A stretch of 64,000 nucleotides of DNA from Puia sp963703355 (GCA_963703355.1 OY969813.1:3224001-3288000), one strand, 5' to 3'. Counted from the stretch's first letter, positions 17,628-26,019 are shown. Translations and numbers: made by a program. Notes: generated by a model not told the origin, from the letters alone.

Positions 17628-18305
17628 ATGGGAAGAGCAAAGTTACCCAGGAAAAGCACGAACATCGACATGACGGCGATGTGCGACGTGGCGTTCCTTT
17701 TGCTTTCTTTCTTTATCCTGGCTACCAAATTCAAACCGCCGGAAGCACTGACCGTAGTAACACCCAGTTCAGTTTCTACCAAAGTAGCGCCGGAGAAAGA
17801 TGTGGTAACGTTCACGATAGATAAAGACGGCAAAGTGTATCTGTCTGTATCTGACGCTAACCAGACAGAGAAAAAAGTGATGATCGATGCCATCAACACC
17901 AGTAAAAATATTGGTCTCAGCGATCAGGAGAAGGCCAATTTTGTTAATGTGCCAAACTCCTATATCGGTGCTCCTTTCAGTCAGTTGAAATCCTATCTGG
18001 ATAAGAATCCGGCTGATCTGGCCCATATTAATAAGCCCGGTATTCCGGCTGTTGACAGCACAAATAACGAAGTGTCGGACTGGATTGCCGCTGCAAAAAC
18101 GGCTTTTTCGGACGCGGGAAAGAGAATGAACATCCTTGTTAAAGGAGATGATGCATCTAAATACCCGGCCCTGCAAGGAATCATCATCGCGCTGAAAAAG
18201 AATGATGAAATGAAATTCCAGGTGGTTACAAGTCCTGTTCCGGCTCCGGTTGGTTCAGAATTGTACAACGCACAGCAGGCGGCAGGAACAAAGGCAGTAG
18301 AATAA
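17628..18305 (+). CDS. exbD: ExbD/TolR-family biopolymer transport protein (first copy)
   Basis: Single-helix partner of ExbB. The N-terminal helix carries the proton-relay Asp (NIDMTAMCDVAFLLLSFFILATKF), followed by a periplasmic domain. At 225 residues it is longer than typical ExbD because of an insertion in the periplasmic part (about residues 60-150, with DQEKANFVNVPNSYIGAP). This longer version next to a shorter ExbD is common in Bacteroidota. Confidence 0.92.
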   Translation: MGRAKLPRKSTNIDMTAMCDVAFLLLSFFILATKFKPPEALTVVTPSSVSTKVAPEKDVVTFTIDKDGKVYLSVSDANQTEKKVMIDAINTSKNIGLSDQEKANFVNVPNSYIGAPFSQLKSYLDKNPADLAHINKPGIPAVDSTNNEVSDWIAAAKTAFSDAGKRMNILVKGDDASKYPALQGIIIALKKNDEMKFQVVTSPVPAPVGSELYNAQQAAGTKAVE

Positions 18306-18330
18306 TTTATTAACTTTTAAATGTAGAGAC

Positions 18331-18864
18331 ATGGCAGAAATGGATACCTCGGGCGGCGGTGGCCATAAAAAGGGCCCCGGCGTCAAGAAAGGGAAAAAGC
18401 TCTCCACCAGGGTGGATCTGACTCCGATGGTAGATCTCGGTTTCCTGCTCATTACTTTTTTCATCTTTACTACAACCATGAGTCAGCCTACGGCCATGCG
18501 TTTGTTTTTGCCCAAGGACGTGAAAAATCCCGACGAGCAGAATAAGGTGAAAAACTCAGCAGTCATAACGCTGATGCTGGGTAAGAACGACCAGATTTAT
18601 TATTATGAAGGCGATAGTGCAGCTACATTGAAGGCGACGGATTTTAAAAAAGTCCGTGATATTATAATCGACAAAAAGAGAAGAACGGATCCCAAGGATT
18701 TTGTGGTGGTTCTCAAACCATCTGTGGATGCCACCTATAAAAATACGGTGAACATTCTGGATGAAATGACCATCGACGGTGTAAAACGCTATGCCATGGT
18801 GGATATCTCTCCGGTCGAATACAATTTCATTAAGCTGACTGAGGCGGCCAACGGAGTTAAATAG
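18331..18864 (+). CDS. exbD: ExbD/TolR-family biopolymer transport protein (second copy)
   Basis: Second ExbD-like protein, 177 residues, starting 25 nt after the first. A Gly/Lys-rich cytoplasmic tail (GGGGHKKGPGVKKGKK) precedes the helix with TRVDLTPMVDLGFLLITFFIF, which includes the conserved Asp. The periplasmic domain follows. The two different ExbD proteins probably assemble in one ExbB channel. Confidence 0.92.
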   Translation: MAEMDTSGGGGHKKGPGVKKGKKLSTRVDLTPMVDLGFLLITFFIFTTTMSQPTAMRLFLPKDVKNPDEQNKVKNSAVITLMLGKNDQIYYYEGDSAATLKATDFKKVRDIIIDKKRRTDPKDFVVVLKPSVDATYKNTVNILDEMTIDGVKRYAMVDISPVEYNFIKLTEAANGVK

Positions 18865-18919
18865 GCCCTGTTTTTGTGGAAATTTTATTAAATTGAGTCA
18901 TTACAAGAAATAGTCCATC

Positions 18920-19735
18920 ATGGAAATAAACAAAATTCTATCAGCAGATGTGCTTGACATCATCTTCGATGGAAGAAACAAGCAGTACGGCGCTTACGAC
19001 TTGCGTAAGACCTACAACAAACGTCTGCGTACCGCGATGCTGGTGATGCTTGGAGTGGTGGTAGCCCTGATTGCCGGATATTTTATCAGCAATTATCAGG
19101 GTAAGGGCCAGGCAGTAAAACCAGTGGTGCAGGATGTTCAGCTCGAAGATATTAAAGAAGATAAAAAGAACGAACCACCGCCGCCTCCTCCACCGCCAAA
19201 ACCACCACCACAGGTAGAAATGGCGAAGTTCACTCCTCCAAAGATTGTAAAAGATGAGGAAGTGAAAGCTGAAGAAAAACCACCTGAAGTGGAAAAACTG
19301 GAAGACACCAAAATTGGTAACGCCAATCAGGAAGGTATCAAGGATGATAATATGACCGCACCTCCATCAGATAACAAGGGAGTTGTGGAAGCGCCAAAGG
19401 ATAATACCGATTACGATAAGACTTTTACCAAAGTGGAAATCGAATCAGAATATCCGGGAGGTATTGCAGCATGGTATCGTTACCTCAGCAAGAATCTGGT
19501 ATATCCTGACGATGCAGTAAGCGCAGAAATTCAGGGACAGGTTGTTGTTCGATTCATCGTGGACAAAGAAGGAAATGTGAGTGAAGTGGAAGCAGTGAGT
19601 GGTCCCAATGAATTGCGTGATGCAGCCGTGAGAGTTATTAAGAAAAGCGGTTCCTGGACACCTGCCGTTCAAAATGGACGTAAGGTAAAATCTTACAAGA
19701 GCCAGCCGATTAACTTTAAACTCGAATCGCAGTAA
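18920..19735 (+). CDS. tonB: TonB energy-transducing protein
   Basis: It has a cytoplasmic N-terminal region (DIIFDGRNKQYGAYDLRKTYNKR, typical of Bacteroidota TonB), one membrane helix (about 38-60), a proline-rich periplasmic linker (PPPPPPPPKPPPQ near 92-103) and a C-terminal TonB domain with YPGGIAAWYRYLSKNLVYP, IQGQVVVRFIVDKEGNVSEVEAVSG and the final KSYKSQPINFKLE. The length is 271 residues. It completes the exbB-exbD-exbD-tonB unit and is followed by a terminator. Confidence 0.94.
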   Translation: MEINKILSADVLDIIFDGRNKQYGAYDLRKTYNKRLRTAMLVMLGVVVALIAGYFISNYQGKGQAVKPVVQDVQLEDIKEDKKNEPPPPPPPPKPPPQVEMAKFTPPKIVKDEEVKAEEKPPEVEKLEDTKIGNANQEGIKDDNMTAPPSDNKGVVEAPKDNTDYDKTFTKVEIESEYPGGIAAWYRYLSKNLVYPDDAVSAEIQGQVVVRFIVDKEGNVSEVEAVSGPNELRDAAVRVIKKSGSWTPAVQNGRKVKSYKSQPINFKLESQ

Positions 19736-19757
19736 TTTTTCCTTTTAAATTTATACA

Positions 19758-19790
19758 CTGCCTGGGAGTAACACCCGGGCAGTTTTTTTT
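19758..19790 (+). terminator. Rho-independent terminator after tonB
   Basis: The arms CTGCCTGGG and CCCGGGCAG (one G-T pair) flank a short loop and are followed by a run of eight T. It ends the exb-tonB unit. Confidence 0.88.
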
Positions 19791-19861
19791 GGTTATAAGT
19801 TATGGGTTATGGATTATGATTTAATTTGTTAGCCATAACCCATAACCTATAACTCATAACC
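19791..19861. repeat. TTATGGG palindromic repeat before mnmE
   Basis: The left arm GGTTATAAGTTATGGGTTATGG and the right arm CCATAACCCATAACC... are reverse complements around an AT-rich loop. It belongs to the same family as the nuoK-nuoL spacer and ends 7 nt before the mnmE ATG. Confidence 0.78.
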
Positions 19862-19868
19862 AAATTAA

Positions 19869-21230
19869 ATGCTGGGAAAATTAACAGGTTGGGACGATAC
19901 CATCATTGCTTTGGCAACTGCTCCGGGTATCGGGGCTCTTGGTGTGATCAGGTTAAGTGGATCCAAAAGTCTGGAGATTATCAACGCTCTGTTTCATTCC
20001 AAAGATTTATCAAAAGAACCGACGCACACATTACACGTTGGATTGTTGAAAAACAACGATGAGATCCTGGATGAAGTCGTCGTATCCATTTACCGTGCGC
20101 CGAAGTCCTATACAGGCGAGGACGTAATCGAAATCAGTTGCCATGGTTCTTCCTTCATCGAAGAGAAAATTCTTGCTGCCTGTATTCAACAGGGTGCGAG
20201 AATGGCGAAGGCAGGTGAATTCACACAAAGAGCATTTTTAAAGGGTAAGATGGACCTCACGCAGGCAGAAGCCGTGGCCGATCTGATTGCGAGTCATTCC
20301 GAAGCAGCACGCGTTTCTGCATTACATACTATGCGCGGCGGATTTGCGGATGACCTGAAAAAACTGAGGGAACAACTATTGGGATTTTCAGCATTGATAG
20401 AACTCGAGCTCGACTTCTCCCAGGAGGACGTGGAATTTGCAGACAGAAAAAAATTCTATGCACTCATTGAAGAAGCGCAACGCGAAACCAATGAGCTGAT
20501 CGAATCTTTCAAATATGGAAACGTAATTCGTCATGGGGTGCAGGTAGCAATAGTTGGAAAACCGAATGCGGGTAAGTCTACACTACTGAATAGTTTGCTG
20601 AATGAACAACGGGCGATTGTGAGTGAGATCGCTGGCACAACCAGAGATACGGTGGAGGAAGTTTTAGTAATTGAAGGAGTTGAATTTCGCTTGATAGATA
20701 CTGCGGGAATTCGCGCACATACATCCGACAAGATCGAGCAGATGGGAATGGATAAAACAAGAGAAAAAATTGAACAGGCTGATATCGTGTTGGAGATTCT
20801 CGATGCTTCGGAACCCTATCCCGATAATTTTTTAACAGGAAAAGAAAAGCTCCTGCGTGTGGTGAATAAAGCAGATTTGTTATCGGAGGGAAATGTAAAC
20901 ACCAAATTTCTGGATCACAACCTGATTTTTATTTCAGCAAAGACATCATTCGGAATAGATAAATTAAAACGCGCTTTGGTAAAACGTGTATTAAATGGGA
21001 AAAAAATTCGCGAGGGAACGGTGGTAACAAATGCACGTCATCATGAAGCATTGCAAAAAGTCGCTGTTGCGCTGCAGGATATTCGCAAAGGAATGGATGA
21101 TGGTTTAGCGAGCGACCTGCTCTCCTCCGACATCCGCCGCGCACTTCATTTCCTCGGCGAAATCACCGGAGAGATCACCAACGAAGAACAACTCAGTTGG
21201 ATCTTCGGGAAGTTTTGTATCGGGAAGTGA
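19869..21230 (+). CDS. mnmE: tRNA uridine-5-carboxymethylaminomethyl(34) synthesis GTPase
   Basis: MnmE works with MnmG to modify the wobble uridine of several tRNAs. Visible parts are an N-terminal tetrahydrofolate-binding domain with DTIIALATAPGIGALGVIRLSG, a helical domain and a G domain with GKPNAGKST (P-loop), DTAGIR (G3) and NKAD (G4). The C-terminal FCIGK* includes the catalytic Cys450. The length is 453 residues. The last codons form the left attachment site of the integrated element, and they are preserved, so the protein remains intact. Confidence 0.97.
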   Translation: MLGKLTGWDDTIIALATAPGIGALGVIRLSGSKSLEIINALFHSKDLSKEPTHTLHVGLLKNNDEILDEVVVSIYRAPKSYTGEDVIEISCHGSSFIEEKILAACIQQGARMAKAGEFTQRAFLKGKMDLTQAEAVADLIASHSEAARVSALHTMRGGFADDLKKLREQLLGFSALIELELDFSQEDVEFADRKKFYALIEEAQRETNELIESFKYGNVIRHGVQVAIVGKPNAGKSTLLNSLLNEQRAIVSEIAGTTRDTVEEVLVIEGVEFRLIDTAGIRAHTSDKIEQMGMDKTREKIEQADIVLEILDASEPYPDNFLTGKEKLLRVVNKADLLSEGNVNTKFLDHNLIFISAKTSFGIDKLKRALVKRVLNGKKIREGTVVTNARHHEALQKVAVALQDIRKGMDDGLASDLLSSDIRRALHFLGEITGEITNEEQLSWIFGKFCIGK

Positions 21231-21234
21231 CCAT
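21213..21234 (+). other. attL core of element 1 (in mnmE codons)
   Basis: Left copy of the 22-bp repeat. It reads Phe-Cys-Ile-Gly-Lys-stop in the mnmE frame plus CCAT. It is identical to 43557-43578, and the sequence 3' of both copies is also related for about 200 bp. Confidence 0.88.
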
Positions 21235-21334
21235 TCCACGATAGATGCGCGTTCCCTGCGGAGTACATTCATTCTCACAGTATTTCATTTGCCTTTAGTT
21301 GCTTTTCTTCGCCTTTAGTAGACTTTTATTCGCT

Positions 21335-21350
21335 ACTAACCTGTTACTAA
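21335..21350 (+). promoter_or_regulatory. Paired ACTAA motifs, possible integrase arm-type site (left end)
   Basis: ACTAA-CCTGTT-ACTAA has two copies exactly 11 bp apart. The same spacing occurs at 43505-43520, at 43679-43694 (second copy ACCAA) and inverted just before the integrase (26004-26019). Two TTTAGT copies also lie about 20-40 bp upstream. Confidence 0.45.
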
Positions 21351-21400
21351 ATCCTGGTTTTGTTCCTTCGTGAATTTAAGTAGCCAGATTATGGGGCGCA

Positions 21401-21450
21401 ATGATACGGTATGATACTGTACGATATGGTATGATAGCTAATGATACGGG
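21401..21450. repeat. GATACGGTATGATAC tandem array 1
   Basis: About five degenerate copies of a 10-11-bp unit ATGATACGGT (variants GATACTGT, GATATGGT, GATAGCTA). It lies about 170 bp inside the left end of element 1 and directly before the first cargo gene. Related arrays are at 43745-43794 and 45116-45176. Confidence 0.8.
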
Positions 21451-21495
21451 TAATTGTGTAATTCGATTAAATTTGAATCTTCTATTAAACATTAC

Positions 21496-21993
21496 ATGAA
21501 GTATTTCCTAATCATGGTCTTTATTACCTCCGGTTCTTATAATTACGGGCAATCTTCTTTGCCCAGGGATCACTATGTTATTCTTCCTTTTGACAAAAAT
21601 GCCTACCCTACTTTGGCAAAAAAGTCGATTCCTGCTTCTCTAAATGATTCGGACTTTGTCATTATTGATCGTGTACTTTCTCTTTGCATAGATAAGTACA
21701 ACCAAGAGCAGACTGCAGAGTATGAGAAAATGATTAAAAAATTTCCGGAAGATGGTTTTCAAATCAAAGATTTTGTTATTGATTTGAAAAGATATTATCG
21801 ACAGTATATGGTAATCAAAAATGCAAAAGGAGAAAAGGAAGTCTGGGTAAACTGTTTTTGCTCCGTTCAGCATATGGATTACTGGACAAAGGAAATTGTA
21901 AGGGTACAGGATGGCGGAAATTGTTTTTTTAATGTTCGAATTAATTTAACTAAAAAGACCTTTGCGGGCTTTGAAGTTAATGGAGAGGCATAG
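21496..21993 (+). CDS. Secreted hypothetical protein
   Basis: From the ATG at 21496 the product is 165 residues and begins with a signal peptide (MKYFLIMVFITSGSYNYGQ, a likely cleavage at the SYNYGQ border). The remainder is mixed polar sequence with QYMVIKNAKGEKEVWVNCFC near 115-130 and a C-terminal beta-rich end (GGNCFFNVRINLTKKTFAGFEVNGEA). I do not recognise a family. The frame is open further upstream to 21454, but those residues have no signal character. It is the first cargo gene of element 1. AT-rich codons set it apart from the nuo genes. Confidence 0.6.
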   Translation: MKYFLIMVFITSGSYNYGQSSLPRDHYVILPFDKNAYPTLAKKSIPASLNDSDFVIIDRVLSLCIDKYNQEQTAEYEKMIKKFPEDGFQIKDFVIDLKRYYRQYMVIKNAKGEKEVWVNCFCSVQHMDYWTKEIVRVQDGGNCFFNVRINLTKKTFAGFEVNGEA

Positions 21994-22036
21994 AGTTAAT
22001 GTTTTGGAATAAAAAACATCAATAAAATATTACTGC

Positions 22037-22408
22037 ATGACTGATGCTTCATTTGACAATAAAAAATGGGACTCGCATATATTGGAGCAGAAAAATATTT
22101 GTGAAAGACTCAAAGTCGAATGGGTTCCCACAGAACCATTTAGAATGGTAGGCTTATCTATTGTTAATTCAAATTCAAGCCCCTTTCATGCATTAAGACA
22201 CCCTCCAGATATTTATAGCGGATGGTTTTTGTGGGCAGAGGAATATAGCGTGGCAGATGATTTTTTTAAAACTATTCACGCTGTGCATCTTTTAGAGTAC
22301 AGACCAGCGATCATAAAATATCTGGGCTTGCCCGCAGGTTATAGAGTCCTTATTGACGATAAAGGATATGAGGATATCTGGTATGACGCATCCTTATTAG
22401 AAGTTTAA
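22037..22408 (+). CDS. Imm33-like orphan immunity protein
   Basis: 123 residues. The C-terminal half, GWFLWAEEYSVADDFFKTIHAVHL...YLGLPAGYRVLIDDKGYEDIWYDASLLEV, has the pattern of the Imm33-like immunity family as I remember it (HPPxxxSGWYIWAGE; LGLPPGxRFLI; YEDVWFDxSLL). Such proteins neutralise toxins delivered by contact-dependent or type VI systems. No toxin gene is adjacent, so this would be an orphan immunity gene. The family assignment rests on memory of the consensus and should be confirmed. Confidence 0.6.
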   Translation: MTDASFDNKKWDSHILEQKNICERLKVEWVPTEPFRMVGLSIVNSNSSPFHALRHPPDIYSGWFLWAEEYSVADDFFKTIHAVHLLEYRPAIIKYLGLPAGYRVLIDDKGYEDIWYDASLLEV

Positions 22409-22413
22409 AACTG

Positions 22414-22434
22414 TGTATGATATGGTTTGATACA
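22414..22434. repeat. Short GATAC palindrome
   Basis: GTaTgATATGGTTTGATACAC resembles two units of the GATACGGTATGATAC arrays found elsewhere in the elements. It sits directly after the Imm33-like gene. Confidence 0.4.
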
Positions 22435-22453
22435 CAAAGATGCAGTATAAACA

Positions 22454-22488
22454 CATCTGACGGATCTTACGATTCTGTCGTCTTACAG
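22454..22488. repeat. CTTACGGATC-type tandem array (copy 1)
   Basis: ATCTGACGGATCTTACG followed by ATTCTGTCGTCTTACAG forms a degenerate 10-11-bp tandem. Similar arrays occur at 45630-45673 and 47472-47506 (opposite orientation), each upstream of a cargo gene. Confidence 0.5.
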
Positions 22489-22684
22489 AGCATTTTGGGT
22501 TTCTTTGGTAATTGAGAGTAAAGAATTTAACAGGCTTAAGAATGACCTTCTAAGGGTATTTATGTAGGAGCCAGTGCAACGTAATAGTTGTGGAAACTCC
22601 ATATATTTATATTCCCAAGTTTCTATTGCAGGGCTATCGCAAAGATTTAAATTCGATAGAATAATAAATTAACACAGATCAAAA

Positions 22685-23680
22685 ATGCTTGCGGATCGAA
22701 TTGAGAATTATAAAAAGATTGAAGAGCTAAGGAAATCAAAACTTTTAATCTACTGTACAGGCGACAGACCGAATGCTGAAACAAATATCGGAAGCGATAT
22801 TCTCGCTCCCTTTGCTAATCATCTGGATAGTATTGGAGATGTTGAAAAAATATCTTTGTACATATATTCAAATGGCGGAAGCACTTTGGCTGGATGGAGT
22901 TTGGTAAATCTTATTCGCAGTTTTTGCAAGGATTTTGAAATTATTATTCCTTTCCGATGCCAAAGCACAGCTACCCTAATAAGCCTGGGTGCTGATAGGA
23001 TAATTATGACAAAACAAGCGACTCTTGGTCCAATTGATCCAAGTACAAATGGATTGATGAATCCCCAAGTTAATATTAATGGTCAAATTATTAGGGTTCC
23101 TGTAAGTGTCGAAAATGTGAATGGGTATCTTGAAATGGCCAAATCTGATTTAGGAATCGATGGCAAAAATGACCTAAAAGATATATATCTAAAACTTACT
23201 GATCAAATTCATCCTTTATCTTTAGGTGAAGTATATAAGGCTAAATCGCAAATTAAAATGCTTGCCGAAAAATTGCTTAAATATCATAAAATCAAAAAAG
23301 AAAACGTTCCAAAAGTAATCAGTTTCTTGTGTTCCGAATCTGGAAGTCATGATTATACTATTTATAGGAAGGAGGCCAGAGATGAACTTGGACTAAATGT
23401 TGAAAAGCCTGATGATCAATTATATGCCATAATAAATGAAATCTATATTGATATAGAAAAGGAAATGGAACTTAGGAATGCTTATAATCCAAATATTATT
23501 TTAGCTACTACTAATCCGCATACTTATTCTTTACGGAGAGCGTTAATTGAAAGCGTAGAAGGTGGAAGCGATGTATTTTTGAGTGAAGGCACACTATCAA
23601 AGCAAAACCTTCCGAACGGACAAATTGCAATCCAGGATCAACGCACATTTGAAGGTTGGAAACACGAAAAAATAAATTAA
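22685..23680 (+). CDS. SDH/ClpP-fold serine protease-like protein
   Basis: 331 residues. The N-terminal 150 residues follow the ClpP/SppA-like serine proteinase pattern known as the SDH (serine dehydrogenase proteinase) family: IYSNGGSTLAGWSLVNLIRS, then CQSTATLISLGADRIIMTKQATLGPIDPS, in which the Ser of CQSTAT is the expected nucleophile position and the Asp of PIDPS is conserved. The rest is helical and unrecognised. There is no signal peptide, so a cytosolic role is likely. It is followed 10 nt later by a small ORF, probably co-transcribed. Confidence 0.75.
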   Translation: MLADRIENYKKIEELRKSKLLIYCTGDRPNAETNIGSDILAPFANHLDSIGDVEKISLYIYSNGGSTLAGWSLVNLIRSFCKDFEIIIPFRCQSTATLISLGADRIIMTKQATLGPIDPSTNGLMNPQVNINGQIIRVPVSVENVNGYLEMAKSDLGIDGKNDLKDIYLKLTDQIHPLSLGEVYKAKSQIKMLAEKLLKYHKIKKENVPKVISFLCSESGSHDYTIYRKEARDELGLNVEKPDDQLYAIINEIYIDIEKEMELRNAYNPNIILATTNPHTYSLRRALIESVEGGSDVFLSEGTLSKQNLPNGQIAIQDQRTFEGWKHEKIN

Positions 23681-23689
23681 TTTTGCATA

Positions 23690-23908
23690 ATGGATGCGGA
23701 AAATAAGTTTCTTGAAACTGGCTCAAGCCCTTATTATTTAAACATTAATAATACTGCAAAAGAATATTCAAAACAGGAAAACACCAATCCTGAATACTGT
23801 TTGTTGAATACACTTAGTAAATGCATATTATTAGAAAATGAATATCAAATACAGCTACCGGATATTCACCAAGAATATTCAATTGAGGAGAGGCCTATCA
23901 AGATTTAA
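23690..23908 (+). CDS. Small hypothetical protein downstream of the SDH-like protease
   Basis: 72 residues, acidic and Asn/Glu-rich, without recognisable domains. It starts 10 nt after the protease stop and overlaps the convergent radC-like gene by 4 nt at its end. It may be a partner or substrate adaptor of the protease; this is inferred only from spacing. Confidence 0.45.
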   Translation: MDAENKFLETGSSPYYLNINNTAKEYSKQENTNPEYCLLNTLSKCILLENEYQIQLPDIHQEYSIEERPIKI

Positions 23909-24381
23909 ACCAACCCATGCCCGTGCATAGACAAATAACAATCCTCGGTTATAATCAGGTGATCCAACAACAGAACATCTATTAGTTCCAACGCTTCTTT
24001 GATCTGCTTCGTAATTTTAATATCACTTTTGCTGGCTTCCAACTTCCCACTTGGGTGATTATGAACGACAATGACCTTGGAAGCCATTGTATGAAGAGCC
24101 AAACAAACCAGTAACTGGACATCTATAATGGTTCCCCGAATGTTTCCTGTTGAAATGAGCCGGTAGGATATAAGCTGGCTTGCGTTATTGAAATATAGTG
24201 CCATCGACTGCTCCTGAAGATTGATAAGTTCTTCGTTCCACCGGGGGCGAACCCATTCGTATACATCCAGAGCTAGCCTCATCGGTTCCTTGTGAAGAAT
24301 CTCACGCTTATACTGAATGGATATCGCAGATCCAAGATGATCTTTCTTTATTTGATTATGTTTTTGCTTTCGGGTGGTCAC
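23905..24381 (-). CDS. RadC-like JAB-domain protein
   Basis: 158 residues of the RadC/MPN+ family. Metal-ligand motif HNHPSG (His107, His109) is followed by SKSDIKIT (Asp120), preceded by the conserved Glu region NLQEQSMALYFNNA, and the GTIIDVQLL segment is typical. Short RadC-like proteins are very common on Bacteroidota mobile elements and their function is unclear. The gene lies in an operon with the small gene at 24391-24687. A close homologue (over 90% identical residues by eye) is at 48504-48953 in element 2. Confidence 0.88.
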   Translation of the reverse strand: MTTRKQKHNQIKKDHLGSAISIQYKREILHKEPMRLALDVYEWVRPRWNEELINLQEQSMALYFNNASQLISYRLISTGNIRGTIIDVQLLVCLALHTMASKVIVVHNHPSGKLEASKSDIKITKQIKEALELIDVLLLDHLIITEDCYLSMHGHGLV

Positions 24382-24390
24382 TGAATGGGA

Positions 24391-24687
24391 TTATTCGATT
24401 TCCTGCGGGGACGCTAATTCTTTCTCGATCTCCTGAGCTATCTTCATGGTAGCTTCTATCAATCCTTCAAGTTGCCCATAAAAGTGTATCAATGACATTC
24501 GTTCTGAAGGCTCATGATATTGAATGTTGTCAGAACAAAGCGCAGTCTCCACTAAATTCCACAGACGGGTACGTACTTCATACATTTCTCTGTCGTCAAA
24601 GTATGCTTTGATGATTTCATATGGATTCTGATCTCCTGTAAAAACGGGTTTGTTGAAAAACTCTTTGTGGTCATGAAATGGTTGCAT
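24391..24687 (-). CDS. Conserved hypothetical protein paired with the RadC-like gene
   Basis: 98 residues, mostly helical (MYEVRTRLWNLVETALCSDNIQYHEPSERMSLIHFYGQLEGLIEATMKIAQEIEKELASP). It lies 9 nt upstream of the RadC-like gene on the same strand. The same pair with the same order is present in element 2 (48963 onwards, frameshifted there). The conserved pairing suggests a functional link. No family is recognised. Confidence 0.65.
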   Translation of the reverse strand: MQPFHDHKEFFNKPVFTGDQNPYEIIKAYFDDREMYEVRTRLWNLVETALCSDNIQYHEPSERMSLIHFYGQLEGLIEATMKIAQEIEKELASPQEIE

Positions 24688-24799
24688 GTAGATCTATTTT
24701 TCGACAAGATCAGGCTAATAAACCGTGGAGGAAACGGTGTCAATACAAAGATTTCAGATGAATTTCAGGGAGAATTCAAACACTAAAACATAATCAAAA

Positions 24800-25177
24800 A
24801 TGAGCACCAATATCAGGGTAAAAAGAAAATGTGAATACTGCAAGAAGGAATTTACAGCGAAAACCATCCGCACTCGGTACTGTTCACATCATTGCAACAG
24901 CAGGGCTTACAAAAAGATCAAATCAGAGGAAAAGATAAAGCAGGCTAAGAGGATATACAAAGTTAAGCTACCGATTGTACCTATAAATACGAATGTGCCT
25001 TGGGATTTCACTCAGATCCAGAGTAAACAGTTGCTGACTATCAATGAAGCCTGTGTACTGTTGTCTATCACCCAGGTCACGATCCGGAGATGGTTAAAGG
25101 ATGGAATAATCACCAGCGGCCGCATAGGGAAGAAACATCTTATTCAACGAGAACACCTGAATCAATTACTGTTCTAA
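24800..25177 (+). CDS. Zinc-ribbon plus excisionase-type HTH protein
   Basis: 125 residues. The N-terminal zinc ribbon has Cys11, Cys14, Cys28 and Cys32 (CEYCKKEF...RYCSHHC). The C-terminal domain is a MerR/excisionase-like helix-turn-helix (LLTINEACVLLSITQVTIRRWLKDGIITSGRIGKKHLIQREHLNQLL, about 80-125). It probably binds DNA as an excisionase or regulator of the element. It lies on the + strand, divergent from the radC-like pair. Confidence 0.75.
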   Translation: MSTNIRVKRKCEYCKKEFTAKTIRTRYCSHHCNSRAYKKIKSEEKIKQAKRIYKVKLPIVPINTNVPWDFTQIQSKQLLTINEACVLLSITQVTIRRWLKDGIITSGRIGKKHLIQREHLNQLLF

Positions 25178-25216
25178 CAAACTTATTTAGTTTCCAATTG
25201 CAATCGAAAATAAAAA

Positions 25217-25229
25217 GTAAACTGTTTAC
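25217..25229. promoter_or_regulatory. GTAAACTGTTTAC palindrome, possible operator
   Basis: A perfect 13-nt palindrome (6-bp arms, single-base centre) 78 nt upstream of the next ORF. Half-sites with the same core (AACTGTTTACA at 27990 and GTAAACTGTT at 28081) precede the gene at 28197. Confidence 0.35.
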
Positions 25230-25306
25230 AATCCATTTAGTAGTAATACCTCTTCGTCGGAAGGAGCCCATGTAGTACTCACAACTGATTTTCGGGATAT
25301 TCACGT

Positions 25307-25759
25307 ATGACTATCGAATTTGAAGATAACGAGTTTACTTCCTACGAGCTTTTGGATTATCTGAAGCGAGCTTATGGATCACAGATCAACGGTGCTCCGT
25401 TCTCCGCGTATAATATCAATAACTGGATTCGTATTGGAAAGATACCTACGGCTTACGGCGATCACCTTATATTGAAAGTGGTGAACACTCTTGAATTCAA
25501 TAATTACAGGGTGATTACCGTCGAAGGACTGACGAGAGATATTTTAAGTGATCTCGGGTTACCGGAATTCAATTTGAAATCCGGGAAAATAGCCAAATCC
25601 AAACGTCCGCGTAAACATAGGACACCCTTTTATTATCAGACTTTGAAACAGCTGGGTAAGCAGTACACCAGAAAAACTCTTTCTATGCTTCCTGAAAATT
25701 GGAAAGAGGTCGGGATAAAAGCCAACCAATTGGCAAGAACTCGTTATCGAGCCGGATAA
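25307..25759 (+). CDS. Hypothetical protein with possible DNA-binding N-terminus
   Basis: 150 residues. The N-terminal segment TSYELLDYLKRAYGSQINGAPFSAYNINNWIRIGKIPTAYGDHLI looks like a helix-turn-helix with the 'W..xGKIP' turn seen in Cro-like and phage regulatory proteins. The C-terminal part is basic (KSGKIAKSKRPRKHRTPFYYQ) and may contact nucleic acid. I do not recognise the family. It lies between the excisionase-like gene and the integrase, so a role in regulating integration is plausible but inferred. Confidence 0.5.
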   Translation: MTIEFEDNEFTSYELLDYLKRAYGSQINGAPFSAYNINNWIRIGKIPTAYGDHLILKVVNTLEFNNYRVITVEGLTRDILSDLGLPEFNLKSGKIAKSKRPRKHRTPFYYQTLKQLGKQYTRKTLSMLPENWKEVGIKANQLARTRYRAG

Positions 25760-26003
25760 ATGTATTCAAACGTGTTTATCCCGTGTTTGCCTTCGTCTTA
25801 AATCGCCGATCTCTGATGGGCTGAGGAAAATCACCGGATCTGTATTAAACGGTTTATTCCGGATACCTGAATCGTAAAACGCAGGTTTTCCTCATGTGAT
25901 TTATCGGTACTTTCTAAGCTGGAACTTCCTAAACCATTTATTAGCTGATTAATTGAGCTGAAAATCACTGTTTTGTAGGATTTGAAGTGATTTCAGGGGA
26001 AGT

Positions 26004-26019
26004 TTAGTCCCAGATTAGT
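26004..26019 (-). promoter_or_regulatory. Paired ACTAA motifs before the integrase (inverted)
   Basis: TTAGT at 26004-26008 and 26015-26019 are 11 bp apart, the reverse complement of ACTAA-TCTGGG-ACTAA. Spacing and sequence match the paired motifs at the element ends. It ends 19 nt before the integrase ATG, where binding could also regulate the gene. Confidence 0.42.

Noticed and set aside
19138..19326. Glycine-rich minus-strand ORF
   Set aside because: Reverse complement of the proline-rich linker of tonB.
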